Assembly (NCBI GenBank): GCA_002007465.1
Contig: LNAC01001828.1
Coordinates: 383 to 64,382, forward strand
Length of the DNA: 64,000 bases
Source of the DNA: Ailurus styani
Lineage: Eukaryota > Chordata > Mammalia > Carnivora > Ailuridae
Direction of reading: 5' to 3'
The notes beneath the pieces are model-generated. The model saw only the letters and a program-made list of their open reading frames with translations, searched no databases and was not told the DNA's origin. The translations under genes were made by a program, and so were the position numbers. Shown piece after piece: positions 47,895 to 58,236 of the stretch (the first letter of the stretch is position 1; each line of letters starts with the position of its first letter).

Positions 47895-48289
47895 TTTTTT
47901 TTTTTTTTTTTTTTTTTNCAGCGGGAGAGAGATCACAAGGAGGCAGAGAGGCAGGCAGAGAGAGAGAGGGGGAAGCAGGCTCCCTGCGGAGCAGAGAGCC
48001 CGATGCGGGCCTCGATCCCAGGACCCTGAGATCATGACCTGGGCCGAAAGCAGAGGCTTTAACCCACTGAGCCACCCAGGCGCCCTTTCTTTCTTTCTTT
48101 CATCTTTTTTTTTATTTTTATTTACTTATTTGACAGAGAGAGGGCCAAAGCAGGGGGAGCACCAGGCAGAGGGAGAAGCAGGTTCCCTACTGAGCAGGGA
48201 GCCCAACATGGGACTCAATCCCAGGACCCTGGGATCATGACCTGAGCTGAAGACAGACACCCAACCGATTGAGTTACCCAGGTGTCCCG
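47853..48289 (-). mobile_element. Older CAN-SINE with expanded TTTC tail, hosting a younger SINE
   Basis: Body at 48102-48289 (antisense). Its tail is a TTTC array at 47853-47894 that continues at 48086-48101. Probable TSDs are GGGAAAGAGGA (47842-47852) and GGGATAAAGGA (48290-48300). Confidence 0.8.
47895..48085 (-). mobile_element. Young CAN-SINE inserted in the TTTC tail
   Basis: T-run, an undetermined base at 47918, then a mustelid-type antisense body ending GGCGCC just before CTTTCTTTC. The target duplication is hidden in the TTTC array. Confidence 0.88.
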
Positions 48290-48560
48290 GGGATAAAGGA
48301 ACTTAACCTGTATGGTCTGACACTCTCTCCCAGTAGTTAGTGTCCAAGCTGAATTAAATTGTAAGATACCCAACTAGTGGCAGAGAGCATTGCTTCATGT
48401 GGGGAAAACCTCCACACATTTAGCAACCAGAAATGAAATGTTTGTGTGGAGTGAAGGAGACTCACAGGAGAGAAAAACACAGTATAGAGAAGTGGGTTTT
48501 CCCCCATATAGGAAAGTAGAACACTACTATTTGTGAAAGCCAAACAATTCCTCCAGAGTG

Positions 48561-50553
48561 TTTGTCCATAACTTTTCTCTAAGTACAGAATATAGGTTTG
48601 TAATACACAGTCAATTGATTCAAAAATGAAAAAGTCGGTCTATCAAATAATATGTCCTATATTCCTTGAAGTGGAAAATTTACTATTGAATCATGCAAAT
48701 ACGTCAGTAACCCAGGTCTTCCATTGTCCTCCCCTGCCTGCCCCTGGCTACCATCACATGTTACCAATAAAACCCTCTGAATTCTTTTAAAAGTATTACT
48801 ACATAAAACAAGAAATTGCTTATTAATAGAATAAATCCAAATGACGAGTTTAAAACTGTTAATATATAGCAAACTATAGGGAGAACTAAACTTAATTGTT
48901 TATTTTTATTTTCATTCCCATTCCTCTTAGTAAAGCTACTTTGTGTACTGTATCATAGGGTAACTCTGGTTCACAGTGGGATGTTGGTATACTTGGAGAA
49001 GACTGTTCATCCCTGTCCTTGATTTTAGTGACTGAGCTTCCTTTAAAAATAACTGATTCGTGCATTGTACTACATATATCTTGTTTAATGTGTATAATCA
49101 ATCTTTGAAATTCAGCTTTTGAAGTTTTGAAAAACAGACCTTGTACATATAGCACAACAGCTTGACCTAAATGTTCAACTCTCTTCTACTCTACTCTGTG
49201 TATTGTATTTTTAAGTCTAATCTCAAAAATGAGTCTAACATGTTAATATATTTTAGAAATATTAAGTAATAGAAACTTCTGAGTAAAAATGGAGAAAGGA
49301 ACAGTATACTAGACTGTCCCTTAGTGCATAACAAAATGAACCACCCTCCCCTCTCCCAAAAGGATGGGGATGGAGAACAAGCCAACAGTTCAAGAAGAAA
49401 CAGTCTTAAGCAATTTTATGATAAAACCTTTTATATATCCAAGGAGAGCAAGCACAAGGTGCTGGTACAGAGTGTGGTGTTTCCAGATGTGCTCTCAGTG
49501 CCCCCAGCCTCCTCCCCTTGGTGACAAGAGGAGTCAAAGTTAATACTAAATTCTTAATTATACTCTCGAATTCAGAGAAAAGCAGCCCAAGAAATTGAAT
49601 AGGAAGTCGTGGGAAAAATAAGGGAAGACATTAAGGAATAGAAGCCCAAATACTGCAAATGGATTTCAGGAGAGGCCAGAAAGGTAGAGCTGCATCACCC
49701 TCTGCCAGGCACTGGACTAATTTGGCGTATTATACAGCTGAAATCCTCAGAAGTGTGATAAAAACTTACATGGGTTGAGTGGGCCCTAGAAAGGGACATT
49801 TAGGTGTATCTCAAAAGAGTGATTTTCAACCGTGTTCATTATGCCCTTTGCTACTTGTACTTTGTTATTAAATCTTTAATGCCGTTGTTTTACCCAATTT
49901 GTTTTATTCTGCAATATTGATTTAATCTGTTTTTTATTACATTTCATTTTGTGTTTCTCTTACTGAATCTATAGTCTTAATAAGTTCTAGAGCATAAAAA
50001 ACTCATGGAAAATCTATTTTTATTTCTTAGATTTTGTATGTCTCACTCCTTCCTGATTTTCAGTTGTATTTTGAATCCTTTCCTGTCTTCCTTCCTAACC
50101 TTGTCATCCATAAATCTGGGCACCTCTGTCCAGTCCAAGACTGCTATGTTGCTTAATGCCAGGGGACCCCCTTTACATTGTTTTTTATGTAGTTTTTTCT
50201 CCTTGGAGTTGCTTTTGGTTTTATTTGCTATAATATAATAAATCATTTCTCCTAATATACTTCATAATTTCAAAAACTAAAATTATCCTGTTTTCCTTAA
50301 AGGATAATTTTCAAAAAGATACATAAAATGAACACATGCCAAAATTTTATTTAACTTATTAATTAATGATGGAACTGGTAAGTACTACAATCAATTCAAA
50401 GGAGAAGTCAAGGAACAGGGACATATGTATATAAGATTAAGGAATTTTGAAGCAGATTTACAAATAGATGGAAAGCAAGTCTACCTGCAGGGTAATAATC
50501 AATCAATTGCATTTCACCAGACACAGTTAGTTTCCATTGCTATAGATAAGAAT
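48561..50553. other. Unassigned intronic sequence
   Basis: No splice-flanked coding frame or recognised repeat. The frames at 48892-49155 and 50005-50238 show no known domain. Confidence 0.4.
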
Positions 50554-50621
50554 GCTGTGAAAGATGTAAGCCTGATGATTCACAGACCTGTACCCCTTGG
50601 GCAAAGAATAAAAAAAAAAAA
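50552..50621 (+). mobile_element. LINE-1 3'-end stub
   Basis: GCTGTGAAAGATGTAAGCCT, 'gatgattcacagacctgtacccc' and an A-tail match the terminal bases of the LINE-1 at 17737 (on the opposite strand) and the stub at 57602. TSD AAGAAT is short and uncertain. Confidence 0.75.
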
Positions 50622-50935
50622 GAATAACTTGAATTCTTATTAGTTGTCACCAATGTACAGAGTTGCAAAATAGCTCAAGGATTAAAAAAAAAGAAGAAGA
50701 AGGTGAGGGGAACCTGAATGTAAGCCAGATTTTTTTTTACCTATTTCAGATTCTTTCACAGTTTCTCCTGATACCTTTCTCTGAACCATTCTTTGAAACC
50801 CAAGTGTTGCTTGTTTCTATTCTTGTAGAGCCTGAGATGTGGGGGAAAGAAGTAGCTTAGTTTTCCTGACATTTTTACTGCAATGTTAAAGAAACATTTA
50901 TCTGTGGTTCAGAGATACCTTTAGTTTCACTCTGG

Positions 50936-50937
50936 TT

Positions 50938-50980
<43 letters not shown>
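50936..50980. repeat. (TTTC)n microsatellite
   Basis: About 11 units, followed by an imperfect T/C stretch to 51000. It may be the relic of an antisense SINE tail, but no SINE body adjoins it. Confidence 0.9.
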
Positions 50981-50982
<2 letters not shown>

Positions 50983-51000
50983 TTTCTTTTTTTCCTTTCT

Positions 51001-52093
51001 AATTGATGTGAGCTCTAATATGAAATATTTCAAGTTTATCTAGATCCCTGAGTATCTCCAAGACCCTTTCAGGGTCAAAACTTTTTTCAGAATTATTTTT
51101 TTAATAAAACTAAAACCTGTGCCTTTTTCAAAACTGTTGATTGACATTTGCACTCAAAGTACAAAAGTCATAGTAGATAAAATTTCTGACACCTAGTGTC
51201 ATGGCAGTAGCCCCAAATTATACTCCATCATTTTATTCTACTCCACTATGCACTCAAAGTAAAAATGAACACACACAAAAAATGCCTAATTCTGCAGTAA
51301 AATGCATTAATTTTTAGAATTCTTTATTCTTGTCTGTATAACTTTGTAATGTGCTGTGCATAAAAGGGAAAGTATACATAAAGCAAGTCAGCTACATGCC
51401 GATATAGAATAGCTGCCTTGAGGAAAAGTGCTTGTGCAGTTTTTTTAAGTTGCTGGTTGAAGTAGCCATTATGAAAACATGACTTGAAAAATGACTAAAA
51501 GATAATCTGTAGTTATTCAGACTTGAATATTTTGCAGCCATTTTCTCAAAAATTAACAAAGTAAGCCTCTCATTTTGAGGAAAGCAGCTGATAGTCTTTG
51601 ATTCCCAGTGATAAAACTCAAGCTTTCTAAGAAATTAGAATTTGGGAAAATTTAGATTCTTCACAATGAGCTTCAGGGCTTCACCATACTTTCTGATGAG
51701 TTCAGTAGTAATAGTAATTCATATGATTTTTTAAATTTTTTATTTATATATATTTTTTAATTTTTTTATATTTTTAAAATTTTTTTGAAAGCTATCCATA
51801 ACCCAGTGAATCCACTTTTTTCAAATAAACAAAATGCATGATGTTACAAAATCATGCAAGGGTAAAATATTCATTTAAAATACAAGGAAGATCAATGGAA
51901 TTTTAATGTACAGAGGATGTAAAAGCTATTAGTACAGTTCCAGACTCCATATTTCAGTTATACTTTAAAGAACTACCACTTGTCCAGCCTGTGTATATGT
52001 AAAAATCATCCCCCTTTTCTAGTCACATTCTCCATGAGGCTGGAATTCATATACTTCAACCAAAGCAACAATTCACAACAGTTTGAATATAGG
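51001..52093. other. Unassigned, with AT-rich low-complexity DNA at 51726-51790
   Basis: The A/T stretch is made of T-runs and TATATA. Nothing else recognised. Confidence 0.45.
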
Positions 52094-52105
52094 AGTAGAT
52101 ATGAG

Positions 52106-52306
52106 GGCACCTGGGTGGCTCAATTGGTTCAGCAACTGCCTTCGACTCAGGTCATGATCCTGGAGTCCCCAGTCGAGTCCCATATCAGGCTCCCTCCTTG
52201 CTCAGTGAGGAGTCTGCTTCTCCCTCTGTCCCTCCACCTTCTCATGCTCTGTCTCTCTCATTCTCTCTCTTTCAAATAAACAAATAAAATCTTTAAAAAA
52301 AAAAGA
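52106..52306 (+). mobile_element. CAN-SINE with 12-bp TSD
   Basis: TSD AGTAGATATGAG at 52094-52105 and 52307-52318. Head GGTGGCTCAATTGGTTCAGC, tail AAATAAACAAATAAAATC. Confidence 0.9.
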
Positions 52307-52571
52307 AGTAGATATGAGAATCTAACAACTTTTATTAAGCTTAACATTGAAGATTATTGTAAAAGTATACAGTAATCCTCCTCTCACTGTTTTATTTTTG
52401 TTTTAGAAAATATAATTACTTTTCATAAAATATGGTATGTAGGTTAATATGTAATGGATTTTGTTATCGTTATTTTTAAATAAGCTAACCAATAAATAAT
52501 TGAAAATTTTCTGTTTTAAATATTATTTTCAGTTTTAAATTCTAATCCAATCAGTATTAAAAGAGGCAAAC

Positions 52572-52789
52572 CGGGGCACGTGGGTGGCTCAGTTGGTTAA
52601 GCGTCATCTGACTCATGATTTCAGTTCAGGTCATGATATCAGAGTTGTGAGATGGAGCCCCACATAAGCCTATACACTGGGCGTGAAGCTTCCTTAAGAT
52701 TCTCTTTCTCCCTCTGTCCCCTCCCCCTGCTTGCTCCTGAAAGAAAACAAAAGAAAAAAGAAAGGAAGGAAGGAAAGAAGGAAGGAAGG
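52572..52789 (+). mobile_element. Older CAN-SINE with GAAA/GGAA-expanded tail
   Basis: Head GGTGGCTCAGTTGGTTAAGC. The tail is converted to AAAGAAA and GGAA units (52757-52790). Eroded TSD AAGAGGCAAAC (52561-52571) against AAGTTGCAAAC (52790-52800). Confidence 0.83.
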
Positions 52790-52976
52790 AAGTTGCAAAC
52801 TATGTTAACAAAAGCTCTTTGGAGTTCCTGAATAGATTTTAAGTTTATTAAAGAGTTTTTAGATTAAAATACATGAACAATGACTTTGCTCTAATGAAAA
52901 ATTCTCTATGTATCTATCTGTCCATTTATCAACCTTTGTATCTATAGTGGTATTTACCAAATATTAATGCTGACCA

Positions 52977-53161
52977 ATTTTTTTTTTAAGAGAGCAGGCC
53001 AGTGGAGGACAAGGGCACCAAGGGAGAGGGAGAGAGAGAGAGTCTTAAGCAGGTCCTACACCCAGCATAGAGCCCCATGCAGGGCTCAATCTCACAACCC
53101 TGAGGTCATGACCCAAAGCCTAAATCAAGTCAGTGGCTTAACTGAGCCACCCAGGTGTCCC
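52977..53161 (-). mobile_element. Older CAN-SINE
   Basis: Antisense, with T-run, purine-rich body and the head complement 'gagccacccaggtgtccc'. Eroded TSD TAATGCTGACCA (52965-52976) against TAATGATAGCCA (53162-53173). Confidence 0.8.
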
Positions 53162-53369
53162 TAATGATAGCCATTTTCAAGGGTTGTAATTTCAGCTTAG
53201 TTTAGTATACTTTTAAAGGGTTTTTTTAATTAAAACAAAGTTTGTCTTAAATACATATATTCACAAGCATAAATAAAAGAAAAAAGTGTTAATAGAGACA
53301 CTCAAAAATATTAAAAATATATATTTCACACATATCTGAGAATTCAGTAAATACATAACAAGAATTATT

Positions 53370-53590
53370 TGCTTTGATGATGTTGGACCAATGGAAACTA
53401 AAAGAGGAAAAAATGAAAATTGACCCCTGACTAATTTTTGACCCAACCAGATAATCCAGGATAATCTTATCTCAAAATCTTTAATCACACCTACAAAATG
53501 TCTTTTGCCAAATAAGATTAACATTCACAGGTTCCAACAACTAGAACATGACTATCTTTGGTGGCCATTATCCAACCTACCACAAGCTCC
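53370..53590 (-). repeat. Ancient LTR-like repeat fragment
   Basis: 'acccaaccagataatccaggataatcttatctcaaaatctttaatcac', 'attcacaggttcca' and 'ggtggccattatccaacctaccaca' read as the complement of a common MaLR-like mammalian repeat. Family not certain. Confidence 0.4.
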
Positions 53591-54049
53591 TGCTTCATAT
53601 TATGTACAAAATCAATTCTAGATATCATATAGATATTAAATAAAGCTTACAAAAGATAACATAAGAAAGTAACTTTATGATTTTAAGGAAAGCAAAGATA
53701 TCTTAAAGGTTACATAAAAGTCACTAATTACAACCATGAAGGAAACAATAAAAAGACCTATGCTAAAATTAAGACCATATATTCAACAAAACTCACCCTT
53801 ACGCAATTGGCAAGACAGTCCACAGAACTGAAGTTAAGTATCTTCAGTAAACACAGTAAACGTGGTTAACAAATAGCTTGTATGCTATACACACACATAT
53901 ATGAATATAGATCTAAATATTAAATACATATAGATACAACTCTAACCAGTCAAGAGAAAGCAAACAACCAAATAGAAATGTAAGAAATACAAACTGAGGC
54001 TTCACACAAGAAGATATCAAAATAGCCACTAAACATGACAATCTGCTCA

Positions 54050-54748
54050 ACTTCACTATTATGAGGAAAATAAAAATTGAAGCTACACCAAAATAAACAG
54101 AGAGTAGTTAAAATCTGCAAGGCAACCATACCAAGTGATGGTGAGACTGGATCATCTGGAACTCTTAATGCTGATAAGGAATTAAATCAAAATGTTATTT
54201 TGGAAAACTGGAAGTAGCTATTAAAAGAACCATATTCAACAATTCAGCTCTTGGGTATATACACAACAGAAATGCATGTGCTTTGCTCAGCACAAAAGAC
54301 ACATACAAGATTATCATTAGAAGCATTATCCATAATAACCAAAAACTGGGGTGGGAGGAGGATGTTCATCTGTAGAAAAAAAAAAACTGGATTGTAAATA
54401 TTCAATCACATCTTACAAAGCAATGAAAATGAATGAATTTTGGCATAGGTGCTATCTCTCAAACATAATATTGAGCAAAAGTAAATAGACACCACAGAAT
54501 ATATACAGTATGATCCCAATAATATGAAATTTTAGATTGAACAAAATTAATCCTACCTGTTAAACGTCAGGATTGTGATTACTTTTGGAGGAGGAAAGAA
54601 AAGAGTGATGAGACTTTTGACAATTCAGATAATGCTCTTTTTCTTAAGTTGGTGGTATTTGGATGAGTGGGTTCACTTTGTAATAATTCACTGAGCTATA
54701 TGTTTAATATTTGTGTGATTTTTATATGAGTTATACTTCGATTAAAAA
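54050..54748 (+). mobile_element. Old L1M ORF2 end and 3' UTR
   Basis: Sense text: 'aactcttaatgctgataaggaattaaatc', 'attcagctcttgggtatatacacaacagaaatgcatg', 'cataataaccaaaaactgg', 'tatgatcccaataatatgaaat', 'gtgggttcactttgtaataattcactgagc' and 'gagttatacttcgattaaaaa'. The A-rich stretch from 53600 may belong to it. No open frame. Confidence 0.7.
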
Positions 54749-54760
54749 TTTTAAAAACTA

Positions 54761-54953
54761 GAGCACCTGGGTGGCTCAGTTGGTTAAGCAGCTGCCTTTG
54801 GCTCAGGTCATGATCCCGGAGACCTGGGATCGAGTCCCATATCGGGCTCCCAGCTCCATGGGGAGCTTGCTTCTCCCTCTGACCTTCTCCCCTCTCATAT
54901 TCTCTCTCACTTTCTATCTCTCTAAAATAAGTAAATAAAATTAAAAAAAAAAC
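54761..54953 (+). mobile_element. CAN-SINE at the L1M tail, 12-bp TSD
   Basis: TSD TTTTAAAAACTA at 54749-54760 and 54954-54965. It inserted in the A-rich end of the L1M fragment. Confidence 0.88.
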
Positions 54954-55239
54954 TTTTAAAAACTATGTACCTACAAGACAGATGCCTAAAGTTTATTATT
55001 AAATGAAGAGAAAGATGAATAAAGCTACTTATCACATTATCTCATTTTAAAAAATAAAACTAGAGCTATATAAATATTCATATGTGTACAGATATATGGT
55101 GGAAAGGTATACCTCAAGGGGGGATAAAAATGAGCTGGAGGAAGGGGAGTGTTTCTTTTTTTCTTTATATTTTATCATTTTAATTTTTATGAAAAACACA
55201 TTAAACTTAAAATACAGATAATTAACAATAATAATAAAC

Positions 55240-55440
55240 CAAGTTATGTAATACTTAACAGGTGCCATTTTTCATTTATTATTTAATTATCACAATAGTT
55301 CTAGTAATTACTTGCCCTCCTCATCCCATTATAATGTGTGATGAAATTGAGGTTCAAAATAAGATCATCTTACTATTAAGAAACAGAGTCAGAAAGTTAA
55401 TCTCATGTCAAGTCAGTGCTGTTAATGCCATGCTATTCTT
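55240..55440 (-). repeat. MIR, 180 bp before the second EYS exon
   Basis: 'gttctagtaattacttgccctcctcatcccattataatgtgtgatgaaattgaggttcaaaataag' and 'tcaagtcagtgctgttaatgcc' follow the MIR complement, diverged. Confidence 0.45.
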
Positions 55441-55619
55441 GTGGAAAATAATGTATAATTCTAATATAGTATTATTACATTGAATAATTTAGTAACACTC
55501 CTCCCATCTCACCAAATCATTACTCCTTGAGGGCAGAGATTGTGTTTGTTGAAAGCATAATAATTATTGAATAAAATATAAATCTAATCACTAATTTAAT
55601 GTAATGTTTGTTTTTAAAG

Positions 55620-55773
55620 GTATTGAGAAGAATAATGGGGAACACTTTCTTCATTTATTTCTCATGGAAGGAAGGCCCACGGTTAAATGTGGATGTGGAA
55701 GTTTTCAAAATATCTTGACTCTTTCTGCTAATTATAGCATTAACACAAATGTCTTCATCCCTATCACAGTACG
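55620..55773 (+). CDS. EYS: EYS internal exon (continuation of the laminin-G-like segment)
   Basis: This exon continues the previous one after a 15,644-nt intron. Its first two bases (GT) complete the Ser codon begun by the final A at 39975. The 154-nt frame is open, reads EKNNGEHFLHLFLMEGRP and later NILTLSANYSINTN, and ends two bases into an Arg codon at a GTAAGT donor (55774-55779). The acceptor is TTTTTAAAG after a T-rich stretch. The HLFLxEGRP strand pair and the SANYSIN sequon are what I recognise from mammalian EYS. The 154-nt length and the phases agree with my recollection of human exon 33. Two cysteines lie two residues apart in KCGCG. I recall only one cysteine there in the human protein, so the extra one may be lineage-specific. 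Intact frame and splice sites suggest a functional gene rather than a decayed copy. The following exon was not found before the end of the window. Confidence 0.88.
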
Positions 55774-56076
55774 GTAAGTCCTCCACAGTAATTCTTAGAA
55801 TTATAGTGCTGATCCTTATATTTTACATGTTATTTGTATGTATAATATCCACCACATACAAAAAGAAAAACAAAAAGGTCCCTCTCACAGTTGTTCTGCC
55901 AATCAGTTTTTTTCAGTTTGATGGAGTATTAACTCCATCAAACTAAGGTATAATTTGATAGCACCCAATGGCAATCAAAGTATACACAAAATGAATCAAT
56001 TTTCTTTGAAAATATCATGGATCAAATACATAGGTTGAAGAGTTATGTGGTTCAGTTGAAATTAAGATCTAGTTCA

Positions 56077-56324
56077 GGGTGCCTGGGTAGCTCAGTCAGC
56101 TAATCATGGTACTCTTGATTTTGGCTCGGATCATGATCTCAGGGTGGTGAAATAGGGCCCCAGGGCTGTAGGACAGAGCCCAGCATGGGTCTCCATGCTT
56201 AGCAGGGAATCTGCTTAAGATTCTCTCTCTCCTCCCTCTGCCCCTCCCCGTCTCTCTCCCCCTTTAGAAGGAAGGAAGGAAGGAAGGAAAGAAGGGATGA
56301 AGGAGGGAGGGAAGGAAGGAAGAG
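56077..56324 (+). mobile_element. Older CAN-SINE with GGAA-expanded tail, 18-bp TSD
   Basis: TSD AAATTAAGATCTAGTTCA (56059-56076) against AAGTTAAGATCAAGTTCA (56325-56342). The tail is a GGAA/GGGA array (56268-56324). The interval 55780-56058 shows nothing else. Confidence 0.88.
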
Positions 56325-56342
56325 AAGTTAAGATCAAGTTCA

Positions 56343-57586
56343 TTTATTCAACAAAATATCTTTTGAGTGAAAATAGCTGCTCAGAATAGGGGATGAGGGT
56401 AGCCATTGACTCTGCACAGAAAAAAAGAGAATCCAGTAGAGGAAAAAATTAAATATTAAATGGAAATGTCTTCCTATTTGAAGGAATTATTCCTATATGA
56501 AATTAATTCATACTTCAGAATTAGGAAGTCTCAGAAGAGAGAAATGGCCAAATATGATGGTCACATCCCAAGGGCATTACTGAACAAAATTTACATGGAG
56601 CAGCTAAGAATTTAAAATTCTTCATCAGTATAGCAATCTAGTGATAATGGTCTCTAAAGTTACTGTGTGTCAGTTAAAAATAACATTTTGTGTCTGAGTT
56701 TACATGTTAGATGACAATTGGATATGTTAGTCTGATTAGCAGGAATCTTGGCTAACCTGTGGTTATATAAATCAAGCAAGCTTTCCCAGGGTCTGTATCA
56801 ATCTGCAAATAAAATCAAGGAAGTTGACACCAATCTGAAAATGGAAACTCCTTCCAGGCAGGGACAGTATCTTACTCATTTTTAATGCAGTTTGTAGGGC
56901 ATCTGACAGAAAGATCCTCAGTAAGTGTTTGAACGAATGACAAAATGAGAGTGTCTGCACTGGGCAGTTCAGTTGGTTAGGGAAAGAAGGCAATGAAATT
57001 ACTCTAAGTTAATGAAATTATTATTCATAAATTAGGCAAACCCTTTTAGAACAGAGAGTTGTGTATAGCTAAAGCAAATTTTGAGAACCACGGATTTAAC
57101 TCTTACTTTAATCATCTCTCTTACAAAGATTGCAGTTGGTCACAAAAAAAAGGGGGGCCAGTTGGGAAGGTGAATAACTTAGAAACCAATTTAAAAGCCA
57201 TTTTGACTGATAACACCATCATTTTATAAAATGTAATCATTTCATACTAACAGTGGCACATTTGATCCCATATGAAGTAATTTCTGTTTTGATCAAACTT
57301 TCTTAAAGGGATGATTTCATTCTTTGCCTTTAAGTAATGAATACCTAAGTAGGCAGTCCTCAAACCATGAAGAGCCTTAAGTAGACTGAGGTTGAAACCA
57401 TCCTTTAAAAATATAATGACGCTTCTAGTAAAACTAAAAACCAAGGGCTTTCCAAATCTTTCAATTAAGTTCATTCAAAATTTTGTAAGTGAGAAAGAGA
57501 TATCTCTACTGACACAAAAATGCAAATCTCCTTTGTCTTATAGGCAGCATCCTACAAGACCTTAGATGATAATAGGTTACTACATT
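56343..57586. other. Mostly unassigned, with an L2 3' end at 56845-56945
   Basis: 'aactccttccaggcagggacagtatcttactc' and 'cctcagtaagtgtttgaacgaatga' are L2 3'-end text on +. 57320-57430 resembles the complement of the purine-rich repeat at 36090. Confidence 0.5.
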
Positions 57587-57601
57587 AAAGACTGACCTAG
57601 G

Positions 57602-57703
57602 TATGGACATTGGGGAGGGTTTGTGCTATGGTGAATGCTGTGAAAGGTGTAAGCCTGATGATTCACAAACCTGTACCCCTGGGGCAAATAATAAAAAAAG
57701 GAA
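57602..57703 (+). mobile_element. 102-bp LINE-1 3' stub with perfect 15-bp TSD
   Basis: AAAGACTGACCTAGG is identical at 57587-57601 and 57704-57718. The insert is only the last bases of the LINE-1 3' UTR (GTAAGCCTGATGATTCACAA, CTGTACCCCTGGGGCAAA) plus a short A-tail. An extreme 5' truncation. Confidence 0.92.
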
Positions 57704-57972
57704 AAAGACTGACCTAGGACTGTATTATATATTGTTTATTATATGGTATATGAATCATTTAAGTTTAGTTAATAAATATGAATAACAAGTATATACTAGG
57801 TAACTCTTCAGTAAGGTTTACTGTTGAAGTATAAAAAGAAGTAAGTTCGTAACTAGAGGGAGGTAAGAAGTCGAGAGGGGGATATTTAAGATGAGAGATT
57901 TGAGCACGTTTAATTGTGGATTGGACTTATTAGTTGAGCAGAAGATATTACTACATAGAAAAATAATGAATA

Positions 57973-58228
57973 GGAGCGCCTGGGTGGCTCAGTGTGTTAA
58001 AGCCTCTGCCTTCAGCTCAGGTCATGATCTTAGGGTCCTGGGATCGAGCCCCACATTGGGCTCCCTTCTCAGCAGGGAGCCTGCTTCCTCCTCTCTCTGC
58101 CTGCCTCTCTGCCTACTTGTGATCTGTCTCATCTCTCTCACTCTGTCAAATAATAAATAAATAAATAAATAAATAAACAAACAAACAAACAAATAAATAA
58201 AATCCTTAAAAGAATAAAAAAGAAAAAG
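57973..58228 (+). mobile_element. CAN-SINE with AAAT/AAAC-expanded tail
   Basis: Mustelid-type head ('gtgtgttaaagcctctgccttcagc'), then an AAAT and AAAC microsatellite at 58149-58201. Short TSD AATGAATA at 57965-57972 and 58229-58236. Confidence 0.88.
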
Positions 58229-58236
58229 AATGAATA

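Larger units (their letters stand above)
47100..48560 (+). mobile_element. Ancient LTR-like repeat interrupted by nested SINEs
   Basis: Sense text: 'gagataatagaaaatatatgtatcagtgtctgcc', a 93-bp tandem duplication (47142-47327), 'tcctttaataaactggtaaatgggtttccctgaattctg', 'ggttccttggaacctctgatctgtagacagttggtcagaagc', then after the SINEs 'ggggaaaacctccacacattt'. I recognise this as a common mammalian repeat with LTR-like layout (enhancer-type duplication upstream, AATAAA downstream) but cannot name it. The two SINEs at 47853-48289 split it. Confidence 0.5.
39976..55619 (+). other. EYS: EYS intron between the two exons (15.6 kb)
   Basis: The GTAAGT donor and TTTTTAAAG acceptor bound this intron, and the flanking phases match (phase 1 on both sides). 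It holds eight CAN-SINEs, a hAT-type element, an interrupted LTR-like repeat, an L1M fragment, a small LINE-1 3' stub and a TTTC microsatellite, all listed separately. I found no further exon of this or any other gene inside it. Confidence 0.82.

Noticed and set aside
47773..48240. Several overlapping frames with long Phe, Ser or Lys runs on both strands
   Set aside because: They are translations of nested SINEs, a TTTC array and an N. No gene.
57603..57785. Small cysteine-rich frame (CCERCKP-like), suggestive of an EGF or defensin exon
   Set aside because: It falls exactly within a LINE-1 3' UTR stub bounded by a perfect 15-bp TSD.
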